This document shows, in pieces, positions 25,521 through 33,720 of a DNA stretch of 64,000 nt (within the stretch, counting starts at the first letter, position 1; the number at the start of each line of letters is the position of its first letter). The stretch spans positions 434,001 through 498,000 of the forward strand of contig NZ_CP096203.1 in the NCBI RefSeq assembly GCF_023195755.1. Direction: 5' to 3'. This DNA is from Chryseobacterium nepalense (GTDB lineage: Bacteria; Bacteroidota; Bacteroidia; Flavobacteriales; Weeksellaceae). The position numbers and the translations under genes were made by a program. The notes under the pieces were generated by a model that saw only the letters and a program-made list of their open reading frames with translations, ran no database searches and was not told where the DNA came from.

Positions 25521-26195
25521 TTATTTCTTCACCGCATTAATCATTTCCCTTTTCCCCGGAGGTCCCTGTTTTTTTTCCACTATAAAATCAAGTTCCTGAA
25601 GAATCCGTCTCACACTTCCTTTTGAAGAATAGGTTGTTAACAAACCGTTAACCGCCATTTTGTCAGAAACCATTTCAAACAAAGGTTTTTCCCAAAGATC
25701 AGGCTGTACTCTTGCGCCAAAACAGTCGTAATAAACCAGGTTTATTTTTGGTAAGTCTATGTTTTTCAGTTCAAAAAAATCACATTCTATTTTTTTTAGA
25801 TGAAAACCTTTAACAATTTCAATATCTTTTTCCCACTCAGTCTGATGAATTTTATGATAAATATTTTTGAATTCCGGGTTATCAAACAGGTCAAAATATG
25901 CCAAATCGTTCATTTCAGATTCATTTATGGGATATTTTTCCAATGTAAAATAGTTGATGATATGATTTTTGTCAGTTTTTAAATATTCATTAATTGTTAC
26001 CAAAACATTCAAACCTGTTCCAAAACCCAGTTCTAAAATATTAATTTCGTAATCATTTATTAAATTTAATCCATTTTTGATAAACACGTGTTCCGCTTCC
26101 TGAAGTGCCCCGTGATGAGAATGGTAGTTTTCGTTTAATTCATTGATAAACAATGTTTTACTACCGTCGTTTGTGGTCTTAATTTCTCTTTTCAA
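25521..26195 (-). CDS. mnmD: tRNA (mnm5s2U34) methyltransferase MnmD
   Basis: A 224-residue SAM-dependent methyltransferase that completes 5-methylaminomethyl-2-thiouridine at the wobble position of certain tRNAs. DGSKTLF and NENYHSHHGALQEAEHVFI (about 21-39) are MnmD signatures, ELGFGTGLN (55-63) is the SAM loop, YYDCFGARVQPDLW is the active-site block and KKQGPPGKREMINA closes the protein. It is the stand-alone methyltransferase, without the MnmC oxidase domain. Confidence 0.93.
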   Translation of the reverse strand: MKREIKTTNDGSKTLFINELNENYHSHHGALQEAEHVFIKNGLNLINDYEINILELGFGTGLNVLVTINEYLKTDKNHIINYFTLEKYPINESEMNDLAYFDLFDNPEFKNIYHKIHQTEWEKDIEIVKGFHLKKIECDFFELKNIDLPKINLVYYDCFGARVQPDLWEKPLFEMVSDKMAVNGLLTTYSSKGSVRRILQELDFIVEKKQGPPGKREMINAVKK

Positions 26196-26246
26196 ACTAT
26201 TTTTTTACAAAATTACTCTAAAATTTTTATATTTAGAAAATTATGT

Positions 26247-26254
26247 TAAATTTG
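26247..26254 (+). promoter_or_regulatory. putative -7 box of ilvE (TAAATTTG)
   Basis: An exact TAnnTTTG match 25 bases before ATG26280. No good -33 TTG is visible at the standard distance. Confidence 0.45.
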
Positions 26255-26279
26255 TAGAACATCATAAAAAATTTTAGAA

Positions 26280-27350
26280 ATGATAATTCAAAAAACTGAA
26301 AACTCCCGAATTTCTACATTCGATCCAAACAATTTTTCTTTCGGTAATACTTTTATTGATCATATGATCATCTGTGAGTATGAAGACGGAAAATGGGGTG
26401 ATGTAAAATTGGTTCCTTATGGTCCACTGATGTTTACGCCTGCGATGATGGGGGTAAACTACGGACAAGCTTGTTTTGAAGGTATGAAAGCCTATAAAGA
26501 CAAAGACGGACAGGTTTTCCTTTTCAGGCCCGAAAAGAATTTTGAACGTATCAATAAGTCGGCAAAACGTCTAGCGATGCCGGAAGTAACGGAAGAAATG
26601 TTCCTTGATGGATTAAAAGCTTTGGTTGATATTGACAGAGACTGGATTCCTCACGGAGAAGGAATGTCATTATATATCAGACCTTTAATTTTCGCAACAG
26701 AAGAAGCATTGAAAGCAAGAGTATCGAATAAATATATGTTTGCTATCGTTGCAACACCGGCAAAAAGCTACTATACAGCTCCGGTTTCCGTAAAAATTTC
26801 AGACCACTATTCAAGAGCGGCCAGCGGAGGAGTAGGTTCTGCAAAAGCAGCAGGAAACTATGCTGCATCTTTCTATCCTACACAACTTGCCATTGAAGAA
26901 GGGTATGAGCAGATTATCTGGACAGATGATGCTACTCACGAATACTTCGAGGAAAGCGGAACGATGAATGTTTTTGTAAGAATTAACGATACAATCTATA
27001 CACCACCGACTTCAGAGAAAATTCTGGACGGAGTTACCAGAGACAGTTTTATTCAGTTGGCTAAAAAGAGAGGTATTGAAGTGAAAATTGAGCCTATTAA
27101 AGTAAAAGACGTTATTGAAGCTCAGAAAAACGGAACCCTGAAAGAAGTATGGGGCGTAGGAACAGCTGTAGTAACAACAGTTTTCGAAGCGTTAGGATAT
27201 CAGGGAGAAAAGCTTGAATTGCCAAAATTATCCAGTGAAGAGAGTTATGCGGAATTGCTTAAAAATGATTTGGTAAGCCTGCAGAATAACCTCTCGGAAG
27301 ATCCTTTCGGATGGAGAGTGCAGGTAGACCATGTTTTAGAAACCGTTTAA
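26280..27350 (+). CDS. ilvE: branched-chain amino acid aminotransferase
   Basis: A fold-type IV PLP aminotransferase that interconverts Val, Leu and Ile with their 2-oxo acids, 356 residues, of the longer type II form. MMGVNYGQACFEGMKAY (56-72), YIRPLIFATEEAL, GGVGSAKAAGNYA with PLP-binding Lys189, YFEESGTMNVF and the late GTAVVTTVFEALG are all family motifs. It is monocistronic, with a terminator 19 bases after the stop. Confidence 0.95.
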   Translation: MIIQKTENSRISTFDPNNFSFGNTFIDHMIICEYEDGKWGDVKLVPYGPLMFTPAMMGVNYGQACFEGMKAYKDKDGQVFLFRPEKNFERINKSAKRLAMPEVTEEMFLDGLKALVDIDRDWIPHGEGMSLYIRPLIFATEEALKARVSNKYMFAIVATPAKSYYTAPVSVKISDHYSRAASGGVGSAKAAGNYAASFYPTQLAIEEGYEQIIWTDDATHEYFEESGTMNVFVRINDTIYTPPTSEKILDGVTRDSFIQLAKKRGIEVKIEPIKVKDVIEAQKNGTLKEVWGVGTAVVTTVFEALGYQGEKLELPKLSSEESYAELLKNDLVSLQNNLSEDPFGWRVQVDHVLETV

Positions 27351-27369
27351 TTTTTTTAAACTCTAAATA

Positions 27370-27400
27370 AATAAAGCCGGGATTTTCCCGGCTTTATTGC
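27370..27400 (+). terminator. terminator of ilvE
   Basis: A 13-bp stem (27370-27382 with 27386-27398) with a short T loop, GC-rich at the top. Confidence 0.85.
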
Positions 27401-27698
27401 TTTTACTATGTTTGTTATTTGTTTTTCATGAGGTTGTTTATGCCAAAACCTTTAGGTGGAAGTAGTTCAAGCATCTTAATATAACTTGTTATAAATACTT
27501 TGCCTGCTTAGATCCTTACACAATGACAATTGGAGTGTAAAAGCATTAAGAATAAGTTTTAATTTACAATCAATGTATACATGTTTTCAAGTTTGTCATG
27601 CTGAAAGCATCTCAACATGATTTTATAAAACCTTTACTTGGTTTAGATCCTTACAAATTGAAATTAATTTTAAACGAGTCATAATGAACGTGAAAATT

Positions 27699-27745
27699 CC
27701 CCTCCCTTGGAGGGTGTCAAAATTCCTGAGAATTTGACGGGGTGA
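27699..27745. repeat. intergenic repeat with CCCCTCC / GGGGTG ends
   Basis: It begins CCCCTCCCTTGGAGGG, contains a hairpin (GTCAAAATTC about 27716-27725, AGAATTTGAC about 27729-27738) and ends CGGGGTGATTT. From memory, similar intergenic elements are common in flavobacterial genomes. One copy is seen here. Confidence 0.45.
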
Positions 27746-27841
27746 TTTAGGAGAGTGAATAATAATGAATACTGAATTTCACTTCTTGAGTCAATGGTTA
27801 ATTTTTAAAATTCACGATTAATCATTCACCTTCCACCTTTC

Positions 27842-27960
27842 CTAGCCACGATTACAGCAATTGTCTGAGCTCATTTTTCAGTTTTTGGGCGCGGCCGCCG
27901 CGCCCAAAAACTGAAAAATAGCGAGTGCGGAAAGCGTGAAAAAGCTCCTGAAAAAATCAA
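27842..27960. repeat. palindromic intergenic element with 23-bp perfect arms
   Basis: The centre is a perfect inverted repeat, 27873-27895 with 27897-27919, with a one-base axis and a GC-only core GGGCGCGGC. Flanks read CTAGCCACGATTACAGC on the left and GCGGAAAGCGTGAAAAAGCTCC on the right, with GAGCTC and AGCTCC at comparable places. From memory these flanks match a repeat family frequent between genes in Chryseobacterium and relatives (TAGCC.CGAT...AGCG / GCGGAAAGCGGGA..AGCTCC). Confidence 0.65.
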
Positions 27961-28040
27961 ACGGCACATGTATTAATAAGAAACGTCAAAAATTCTTACT
28001 CTTCATATTTGTGAAATATTCAAACTTTACTTTACAAGTT

Positions 28041-28071
28041 TTGTTAATCATTTCCGAAATGTGTATTTTCG
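28041..28071 (+). promoter_or_regulatory. promoter of the gldI-like/PPIase operon
   Basis: TTG (28041-28043) and TATTTTCG (28064-28071) are 20 bases apart, a near-consensus Bacteroidota promoter. It lies 9 bases before ATG28081. Confidence 0.55.
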
Positions 28072-28080
28072 CAAAAGTTT

Positions 28081-28590
28081 ATGAAAAAAATACTCTTCAT
28101 ATCGATTCTCGGCTTATTCAGCTGCAGCAAGAATACGCAGACGCATCCACCCGTGGGAGGTGTGCTCAGCAAAAATGATCTTGATGTATCCAAACAAAGG
28201 ATGAAAAACCTTAACAGCCAGGAAAGATATCACATCCAGGAATGGATCAGCGGCCAGCCGGTAAAATATTATCCTACCCAGCTGAATTACTGGGTAAATG
28301 TTCAGGGGTTTGATCAAAGACAGAGAAGGCAGGATGATACTTTCATTTCGTATTCGTACGATCTTTATGATTTCGACCAGACAAAGATCTATGACCAGCC
28401 GGTGCAGAGAAGAGATGCCAGATTCGGACACTTTGATGAGCTGAAAGCGGTAGAAGATGCTTTGCGTTTTATCCATGATGGGGAAGAAGTTACGCTTTTG
28501 GTTCCTTCGGCGCTTGCCTACGGTACATACGGAGATGAGAAGAAGATCGATAATGATATCCCTTTAATCATAAAATTAAAAGCATTATAA
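28081..28590 (+). CDS. GldI-like FKBP-type peptidyl-prolyl isomerase lipoprotein
   Basis: A 169-residue lipoprotein: signal peptide MKKILFISILGLFSC with a lipobox and Cys15. The rest resembles the gliding-motility PPIase GldI and ends in an FKBP fold (DDTFISYSYDLYDFDQTKIYD, then RFIHDGEEVTLLVPSALAYGTYGD). FKBP fold is evident; GldI orthology is likely but not certain. In gliding or T9SS-bearing flavobacteria GldI assists folding of envelope proteins. It forms an operon with the next PPIase, three bases apart. The window also encodes a T9SS client. Confidence 0.75.
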   Translation: MKKILFISILGLFSCSKNTQTHPPVGGVLSKNDLDVSKQRMKNLNSQERYHIQEWISGQPVKYYPTQLNYWVNVQGFDQRQRRQDDTFISYSYDLYDFDQTKIYDQPVQRRDARFGHFDELKAVEDALRFIHDGEEVTLLVPSALAYGTYGDEKKIDNDIPLIIKLKAL

Positions 28591-28593
28591 TCA

Positions 28594-29709
28594 ATGAAAT
28601 TGTTTAACAAGAATATAATTCTGGCAGCGGCAAGCATTTCGCTCATGAGTTGTACACCAATTTATAAAAAAATGAACGTAGACAAAGAAACTTACGAAGG
28701 TCTTAATGACGGACTGTATGCAAATCTTCAGACAACGAAAGGAAATATGATCGTGAAGTTTGAAGACAAGAAAGCACCTGTAACTGTAGCCAATTTTATT
28801 GGTCTTGCAGAAGGGAAAATCGACAACAAGGCAAAAGCCAAAGGAGTTCCTTACTATGACGGAACTATTTTCCACAGAGTGATCAAAGATTTCATGATCC
28901 AGGGAGGAGACCCTCAGGGAACGGGAATGGGAGATCCCGGGTATAAATTCGAGGACGAAAGAAATGATCTTAAACATACCGGAAAAGGAATTCTTTCCAT
29001 GGCCAACTCAGGACCGAATACCAACGGTTCTCAGTTTTTCATCACAGAAGTGGCTACACCATGGTTAGACGGAAGACACACCATCTTCGGAAAAGTAGTA
29101 AAAGGAGAAGATGTGATAGACGCGATTGCCAATGTAGAGAAAGGGCCTCAGGATAAGCCTAAAACAGATATCGTATTGGAAAAAGTGTCTGTCTTCAGCA
29201 AAGGAGACGAGTATAAAAACTACGACGCTGCAAAAACTTTCACGGAAGGAAAAGCAAAAATCGCAGAAAGCAACAAAGCGTTTTTAGCAAAAGAAGAAGC
29301 CGATAAGAAGAAAAAAGAAGAAGAATTCAAAGCTAATCAGGAAAAAATGGTGGAAGATATGAAAGCCGGAATGCAGAAAACCGAATCCGGGCTGTATTAT
29401 AAAATCACCAAAACTACCGATGGAAAAGCTCCGAAAGCAGGTGATAATGTTTCCGTACATTATGCCGGAAAATTGGTTGACGGTTCCGAATTCGATTCTT
29501 CATTCAAAAGAAACGAGCCGATTGAAATTCCGATCGGGATGGGAAGAGTAATTAAAGGATGGGACGAAGGTATCCTTTTATTAAAAGAAGGTGAAACCGC
29601 TACCTTATTGATTCCGCCGGCAATGGGCTACGGAGAAAGAGGGGCAGGAGGTGTAATCCCGCCAAATGCATGGCTGATCTTCGATGTTGAGCTGGTAAAA
29701 GTAAAATAA
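28594..29709 (+). CDS. cyclophilin-FKBP fusion peptidyl-prolyl isomerase lipoprotein
   Basis: A 371-residue dual-domain PPIase anchored as a lipoprotein (SISLMSC, Cys20). A cyclophilin domain (about 40-200) contains FHRVIKDFMIQGGDPQGTG (93-111) and NGSQFFITE (144-152). A Lys/Glu-rich coiled linker (about 215-262) connects to an FKBP domain (about 265-371) with VSVHYAGKLVDGSEFDSSF and the terminal GAGGVIPPNAWLIFDVELV. Both active sites look intact. It acts in the periplasm or outer-membrane leaflet on protein folding. A terminator lies 20 bases after the stop. Confidence 0.93.
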   Translation: MKLFNKNIILAAASISLMSCTPIYKKMNVDKETYEGLNDGLYANLQTTKGNMIVKFEDKKAPVTVANFIGLAEGKIDNKAKAKGVPYYDGTIFHRVIKDFMIQGGDPQGTGMGDPGYKFEDERNDLKHTGKGILSMANSGPNTNGSQFFITEVATPWLDGRHTIFGKVVKGEDVIDAIANVEKGPQDKPKTDIVLEKVSVFSKGDEYKNYDAAKTFTEGKAKIAESNKAFLAKEEADKKKKEEEFKANQEKMVEDMKAGMQKTESGLYYKITKTTDGKAPKAGDNVSVHYAGKLVDGSEFDSSFKRNEPIEIPIGMGRVIKGWDEGILLLKEGETATLLIPPAMGYGERGAGGVIPPNAWLIFDVELVKVK

Positions 29710-29729
29710 TCAAACTTACTATATAATTG

Positions 29730-29756
29730 AAAAGCCGTCCGTAAGGATGGCTTTTT
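29730..29756 (+). terminator. terminator of the PPIase operon
   Basis: An 11-bp stem with one G-U pair (29730-29740 with 29745-29755), GTAA loop and T-run. Confidence 0.8.
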
Positions 29757-29784
29757 AACGATTTAACCCAAGATTAAAATAACC

Positions 29785-31197
29785 ATGAATAAAAAATACT
29801 ATTTAATCATCCTTTTATTGTTTTTTAATAATGCTTTTTCACAAATCAGCTTTTTGCCCTATGAAAACAAATGGACAGAATCCTGGCCGGAAGTTGTGAA
29901 AATAGGAGATGTAAATAATGACGGACTTAATGATGTAGTTTTAGGGTTGCAGAATTACGGTTCAAGTATAAATAATCATTCGATTTTGGTATATCTGCAA
30001 AATGTAAACGGAACACTGGATGCACCGGTCAGATATCCTTACGCAAGTGATTTTAAAAACATAGGTTCTATTGACATCGGGGATCTTAATCAGGACGGGA
30101 AAAACGATATCATTGTCGGAATCAAATCGCCATCCTCTTTTTACGGGATTTTTTACCAGAATGCATCCGGAACGTTAGATCCTATTATTACCTTTCCCAT
30201 GTCCGAAACCAATGAAAGAGTAAGAATTGCGGATATGAACCGGGATGGCAGAAATGATATTGTTCTTTCCAACTGGCAGAATATTCAGGTGTTATATCAG
30301 CAGAATACACCCGGAACTTTTCAGACTTTTACAATTCCTAAGCCTGCAAATGCTTATTTTCATCCGGCGCCGATGGTAGAAATTGCTGACATGAATAATG
30401 ACGCCAGCAATGACCTGGTAATCCATATCCCGAATCTGCATGCAGTGTATACCTATTTTTCTGTAGGAAATACATTGAATCCCAATCCCGTAGTATTTGA
30501 TACAGGCCAGACGTACGACGGTATGACGTTAGGAGACATTAACAATGATACTAAGAAGGATCTGATTCTTTGTAAAGGATCGAATGGAAATTCTAAGATC
30601 AGGATATTACATCAGGTTTCCGGCAGTGCACTTTATGCAGACCAGGGGGAAATTCCGGCTTATGAACTTCCTGATGCCGTAAAAATTGCCGATCTCAATA
30701 ATGACGGGAAGAACGAAATTATTGCCGCTCACGGGGGCTGGAGTAAAGTAACGGTGTATTCCCAAAATACATCGGGGAATTATGCCAACGGCTATCAGTC
30801 ATTTCCGGTGGCTTATGCTACGAGTTATAACGAAGATGGCGTTGCGGTTGGTGATATTAATAATGACGGCAAAAAAGACATTGTAATTGCTGATTATAAT
30901 GTAGGCTTGGATATTTTATATAACATAAGTGCAGTTCTGGCAAACGAAGAAGTTGAAAAAAAATATTCATTGGCGATCTATCCGAATCCTGCAACCGATT
31001 ATATTAGCATAAAAGGAGTTTCAGTGTTTGACAGGTATAATATCTATGATATGTCAGGAAGAATGATCACATCCGGTAACCTGAACGGCAAAGATATTGA
31101 TATTAGGAATTTATCAGCCGGAAAATACATTTTGGCTTTACATGCATCCAGGAATGCGAATGCAAAACAGGTGATGACCCCTTTTATCAAAAAATAA
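29785..31197 (+). CDS. FG-GAP/VCBS repeat protein with T9SS type A sorting domain
   Basis: A secreted 470-residue protein with a signal peptide (1-19, ending AFSQ). Seven calcium-binding D-x-N-x-D-x-x-x-D loops (DVNNDGLND, DLNQDGKND, DMNRDGRND, DMNNDASND, DINNDTKKD, DLNNDGKNE, DINNDGKKD) are spaced along residues about 46-370, as expected for a seven-bladed FG-GAP beta propeller. The C-terminal 75 residues (LAIYPNPATDYISI, then YNIYDMSGRM and LSAGKYIL) form a type A sorting signal for the type IX secretion system. It is probably exported to the cell surface as an adhesin or binding protein; the ligand is unknown. Confidence 0.93.
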   Translation: MNKKYYLIILLLFFNNAFSQISFLPYENKWTESWPEVVKIGDVNNDGLNDVVLGLQNYGSSINNHSILVYLQNVNGTLDAPVRYPYASDFKNIGSIDIGDLNQDGKNDIIVGIKSPSSFYGIFYQNASGTLDPIITFPMSETNERVRIADMNRDGRNDIVLSNWQNIQVLYQQNTPGTFQTFTIPKPANAYFHPAPMVEIADMNNDASNDLVIHIPNLHAVYTYFSVGNTLNPNPVVFDTGQTYDGMTLGDINNDTKKDLILCKGSNGNSKIRILHQVSGSALYADQGEIPAYELPDAVKIADLNNDGKNEIIAAHGGWSKVTVYSQNTSGNYANGYQSFPVAYATSYNEDGVAVGDINNDGKKDIVIADYNVGLDILYNISAVLANEEVEKKYSLAIYPNPATDYISIKGVSVFDRYNIYDMSGRMITSGNLNGKDIDIRNLSAGKYILALHASRNANAKQVMTPFIKK

Positions 31198-31377
31198 TGT
31201 AGAAATCACTTTGTAACGATTCCACCGAATTCTGCGACCTATCAGCCAAAATCCAAGGTCACTTCGGGTAGGTTTTGAAAGTTCGTATTGGGAAGTTAAT
31301 TATCTGAATAAGTTGATGCATTTCTCAGTTGTATTATGAAAAACACCGAGCTGACGTACATAAAAAGTAATAAAATT

Positions 31378-31953
31378 ATGAAAACCAGATCACTGCTGTT
31401 TGTATTCGTCCTGATCTCCTCTTTAACATTTGCTCAGGCAAAGCAGAATTCCGACGATGCAGCCATTAAAAAAAGCCTTTCCTATTTCATGAATTCGGTG
31501 ATGACTAAAAAGATCGACCAGGCTGTCGGCTATATTTACCCGAAATTCTTTACCGTTGTTCCGAAGGAACAGATGACCCAGATCCTGAACATGACGTACA
31601 ACAATCCCTTCATGAAGATTGAAGTCAGTAACCTGAAATTCGGGAATATTGAAAAGGCAGAACTCATCAACGGGGAATATTTCTCCATTGCCCATTATTA
31701 TTTTACCATGAAATGCAATATGTCTTCCCTGAATGACGATATGAAAAAGCAGGTCAACACCATGCTGGAAAAGAGATACGGAAAAAACAACGTGAAATAT
31801 CTGTCAAAAGAAGGCATCTACACCATCAATACGAATATGAAAGCCTGTGCCGTTTCCAAAGACCGCAAAAACTGGAAGTTTGTTATTGTCGAAAAGGAAT
31901 ACAAACCGCAATTGGTAAAAGTGCTTCCGAAGAAAGTATTAGATAAAATTTAG
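31378..31953 (+). CDS. hypothetical exported protein, 191 aa
   Basis: ATG31378 gives a clean signal peptide (MKTRSLLFVFVLISSLTFAQ); an upstream ATG31336 in frame adds 14 unlikely residues. The mature protein is mixed alpha/beta with the look of a SnoaL/NTF2-like secreted fold (KIDQAVGYIYPKFFTVVPKEQMTQIL), but I cannot name the family. It has no T9SS domain. The codons look more GC-rich than those of the following TcmP gene. A terminator follows. Confidence 0.7.
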   Translation: MKTRSLLFVFVLISSLTFAQAKQNSDDAAIKKSLSYFMNSVMTKKIDQAVGYIYPKFFTVVPKEQMTQILNMTYNNPFMKIEVSNLKFGNIEKAELINGEYFSIAHYYFTMKCNMSSLNDDMKKQVNTMLEKRYGKNNVKYLSKEGIYTINTNMKACAVSKDRKNWKFVIVEKEYKPQLVKVLPKKVLDKI

Positions 31954-31972
31954 AATTTTAAATGTTTAATTG

Positions 31973-31999
31973 AAAGCTGTCCGTTGGGATGGCTTTTTT
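31973..31999 (+). terminator. Rho-independent terminator
   Basis: An imperfect stem (about 31973-31982 with 31986-31996) with a GTT loop and a long T-run, resembling the terminator at 29730. Confidence 0.65.
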
Positions 32000-32082
32000 T
32001 TGTTGAAAAAATTCAGGGAAAATACGGAAAGCCGTAATTTTTCTTAAAAGTATCTTTATATTTTAGATGTAAAATTATAACT

Positions 32083-32937
32083 ATGAATAAGTTTGGAGGA
32101 AACTGGACAGAAAATAAAATAGAAATTTTAATTGAATATGCAAAAGCATATTTGACAATAATGAAAAAATATGCTGAACAGTATAACTGGCAATTATTAT
32201 ATTTCGATGGATTTGCGGGTTCGGGAGAAATCATTGGGGAAGATGAAAATTCTATAGTAGGCGCTGCGAAAAGGATTTTAGAAATTGATCAACCTAGAGC
32301 CTTCGATCTTTATTATTTTGTAGAAAAAGAAAAAGATTTTGCTGAAAGCTTAAAGAAAACTTTACATCAAACTTTTTCAACCAAAAAGAATTTGATACAT
32401 GTAGCAAATAATGATTGTAATGAAAAGATTAAATCAATGAGCAGATTTCTTTCAGGGAATGGAAAAAAATATAAGTCTTTAGCATATATAGATCCATATG
32501 GTATGCAAGTCAATTGGGAATCTTTACAAACACTAAAAGAACATTCAGTTGATGTTTGGATTTTGGTACCAACTGGTATAGGTTTAAATAGATTATTAAA
32601 AAATGATGGAGAGATTTCAGAGGCTTGGATGACTAAATTGGAAATGTTTTTAGGTATGACTAGAGAAGAGATATTGCCGTACTTTTATCAAGAATCTACT
32701 ATTTACACATTGTTTGGCGAAGTAAAACAAATAAAAAAAGAAAACAATGCAATTGAGAAAGCTGCAAAATTATATGAAGAAAGATTGAATAAACTTTTTA
32801 AATTCGTGTCAAAACCTTATGTTTTAAAAAATAAAAATAATTCTATAATGTTTCATTTTTTCATGGCTTCAGATACGAGAGTCGCAGTTAATATTGCAAA
32901 CAGTATAATAAAAAAATTCAATAATGGCACAATCTAA
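32083..32937 (+). CDS. three-Cys-motif partner protein TcmP-like
   Basis: A 284-residue protein matching, from memory, the TcmP family that accompanies DUF5131/Gp37-Gp68 proteins. FDGFAGSGE (41-49) looks like a SAM-binding motif I and [11 protein letters not shown] (135-145) like a methyltransferase motif IV, so a Rossmann methyltransferase-like fold is likely. No transmembrane segments. Its 3' end overlaps the next gene by 14 bases. Both genes are clearly more AT-rich than their neighbours, suggesting horizontal transfer. The function is unknown. Confidence 0.85.
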   Translation: MNKFGGNWTENKIEILIEYAKAYLTIMKKYAEQYNWQLLYFDGFAGSGEIIGEDENSIVGAAKRILEIDQPRAFDLYYFVEKEKDFAESLKKTLHQTFSTKKNLIHVANNDCNEKIKSMSRFLSGNGKKYKSLAYIDPYGMQVNWESLQTLKEHSVDVWILVPTGIGLNRLLKNDGEISEAWMTKLEMFLGMTREEILPYFYQESTIYTLFGEVKQIKKENNAIEKAAKLYEERLNKLFKFVSKPYVLKNKNNSIMFHFFMASDTRVAVNIANSIIKKFNNGTI

Positions 32938-33649
32938 TATAGAATGGACTGAAATGACTTGGAATCCTACAACTGGATGCGACAAGATTTCAGCTGGATG
33001 TAAATTCTGCTATGCAGAAATAATGTCTAAAAGATTACAGGCAATGGGACTAGAAAAGTATAAGGATAATTTTGAAGTGAGAATTCATGAAGAGGCATTA
33101 GATACTCCTTATACTTGGAAGACTTCTAAAGTAGTATTTGTTAACTCAATGAGTGATTTGTTTCATAAAGATATTCCTTTAGAGTTTATAAAGAAAGTTT
33201 TTAAAGTAATGAATAATAATCCGCAACATGTTTTCCAAGTTTTAACTAAACGTTCGGAAAGACTTTTAGAATTGCATACAGAACTAAAATGGACACATAA
33301 TATTTGGATGGGCGTTTCTGTTGAAAATAATACTGTTACGAATAGAATTGATTCTCTTAGAAATACAAATGCGAGAGTAAAATTTCTATCTCTTGAACCG
33401 TTACTTGGTCCTTTACCGGACTTAAATTTAGAAAATATTGATTGGGTTATAGTTGGTGGAGAAAGTGGGCATAAGCCAAGACCAATGGATGCAGATTGGG
33501 TTATTGATATACAGGAGCAATGTAAAAAAAATGATGTTGCATTTTTCTTTAAACAATGGGGTGGTAAAAATAAAAAAGCAGCAGGTAGATTATTAAACGG
33601 ACGAACTTATGATGAGATGCCTGAAATAGAATTGCAAAGAAGCGTATAA
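32924..33649 (+). CDS. DUF5131 (phage Gp37/Gp68-like) three-Cys protein
   Basis: A 241-residue protein. The N-terminus [28 protein letters not shown] has Cys19, Cys26 and Cys29 (C-x6-C-x2-C), the three-Cys motif of this family. Later blocks are [57 protein letters not shown] and FFFKQWGG. The motif suggests a [4Fe-4S] cluster and distant kinship to radical-SAM/spore-photoproduct-lyase proteins, which is inference. It is translationally coupled to the TcmP-like gene. Homologues occur in phages and mobile DNA. Confidence 0.9.
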   Translation: MAQSNIEWTEMTWNPTTGCDKISAGCKFCYAEIMSKRLQAMGLEKYKDNFEVRIHEEALDTPYTWKTSKVVFVNSMSDLFHKDIPLEFIKKVFKVMNNNPQHVFQVLTKRSERLLELHTELKWTHNIWMGVSVENNTVTNRIDSLRNTNARVKFLSLEPLLGPLPDLNLENIDWVIVGGESGHKPRPMDADWVIDIQEQCKKNDVAFFFKQWGGKNKKAAGRLLNGRTYDEMPEIELQRSV

Positions 33650-33720
33650 TTATATTTCATTAATGAAACCCCATTTCCCCATCCCCACAAAAAACCTTAT
33701 TTTAGCCATAAAATAAGCCC

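Larger units (their letters stand above)
27401..28040. other. intergenic region with scattered repeat elements
   Basis: About 640 bases with no credible gene. It holds TTAGATCCTTACA twice (near 27509 and 27644), a CCCCTCC...GGGGTG element at 27699-27745 and a long palindromic element at 27842-27960. The rest is AT-rich and featureless up to the gldI-like promoter. Confidence 0.6.
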
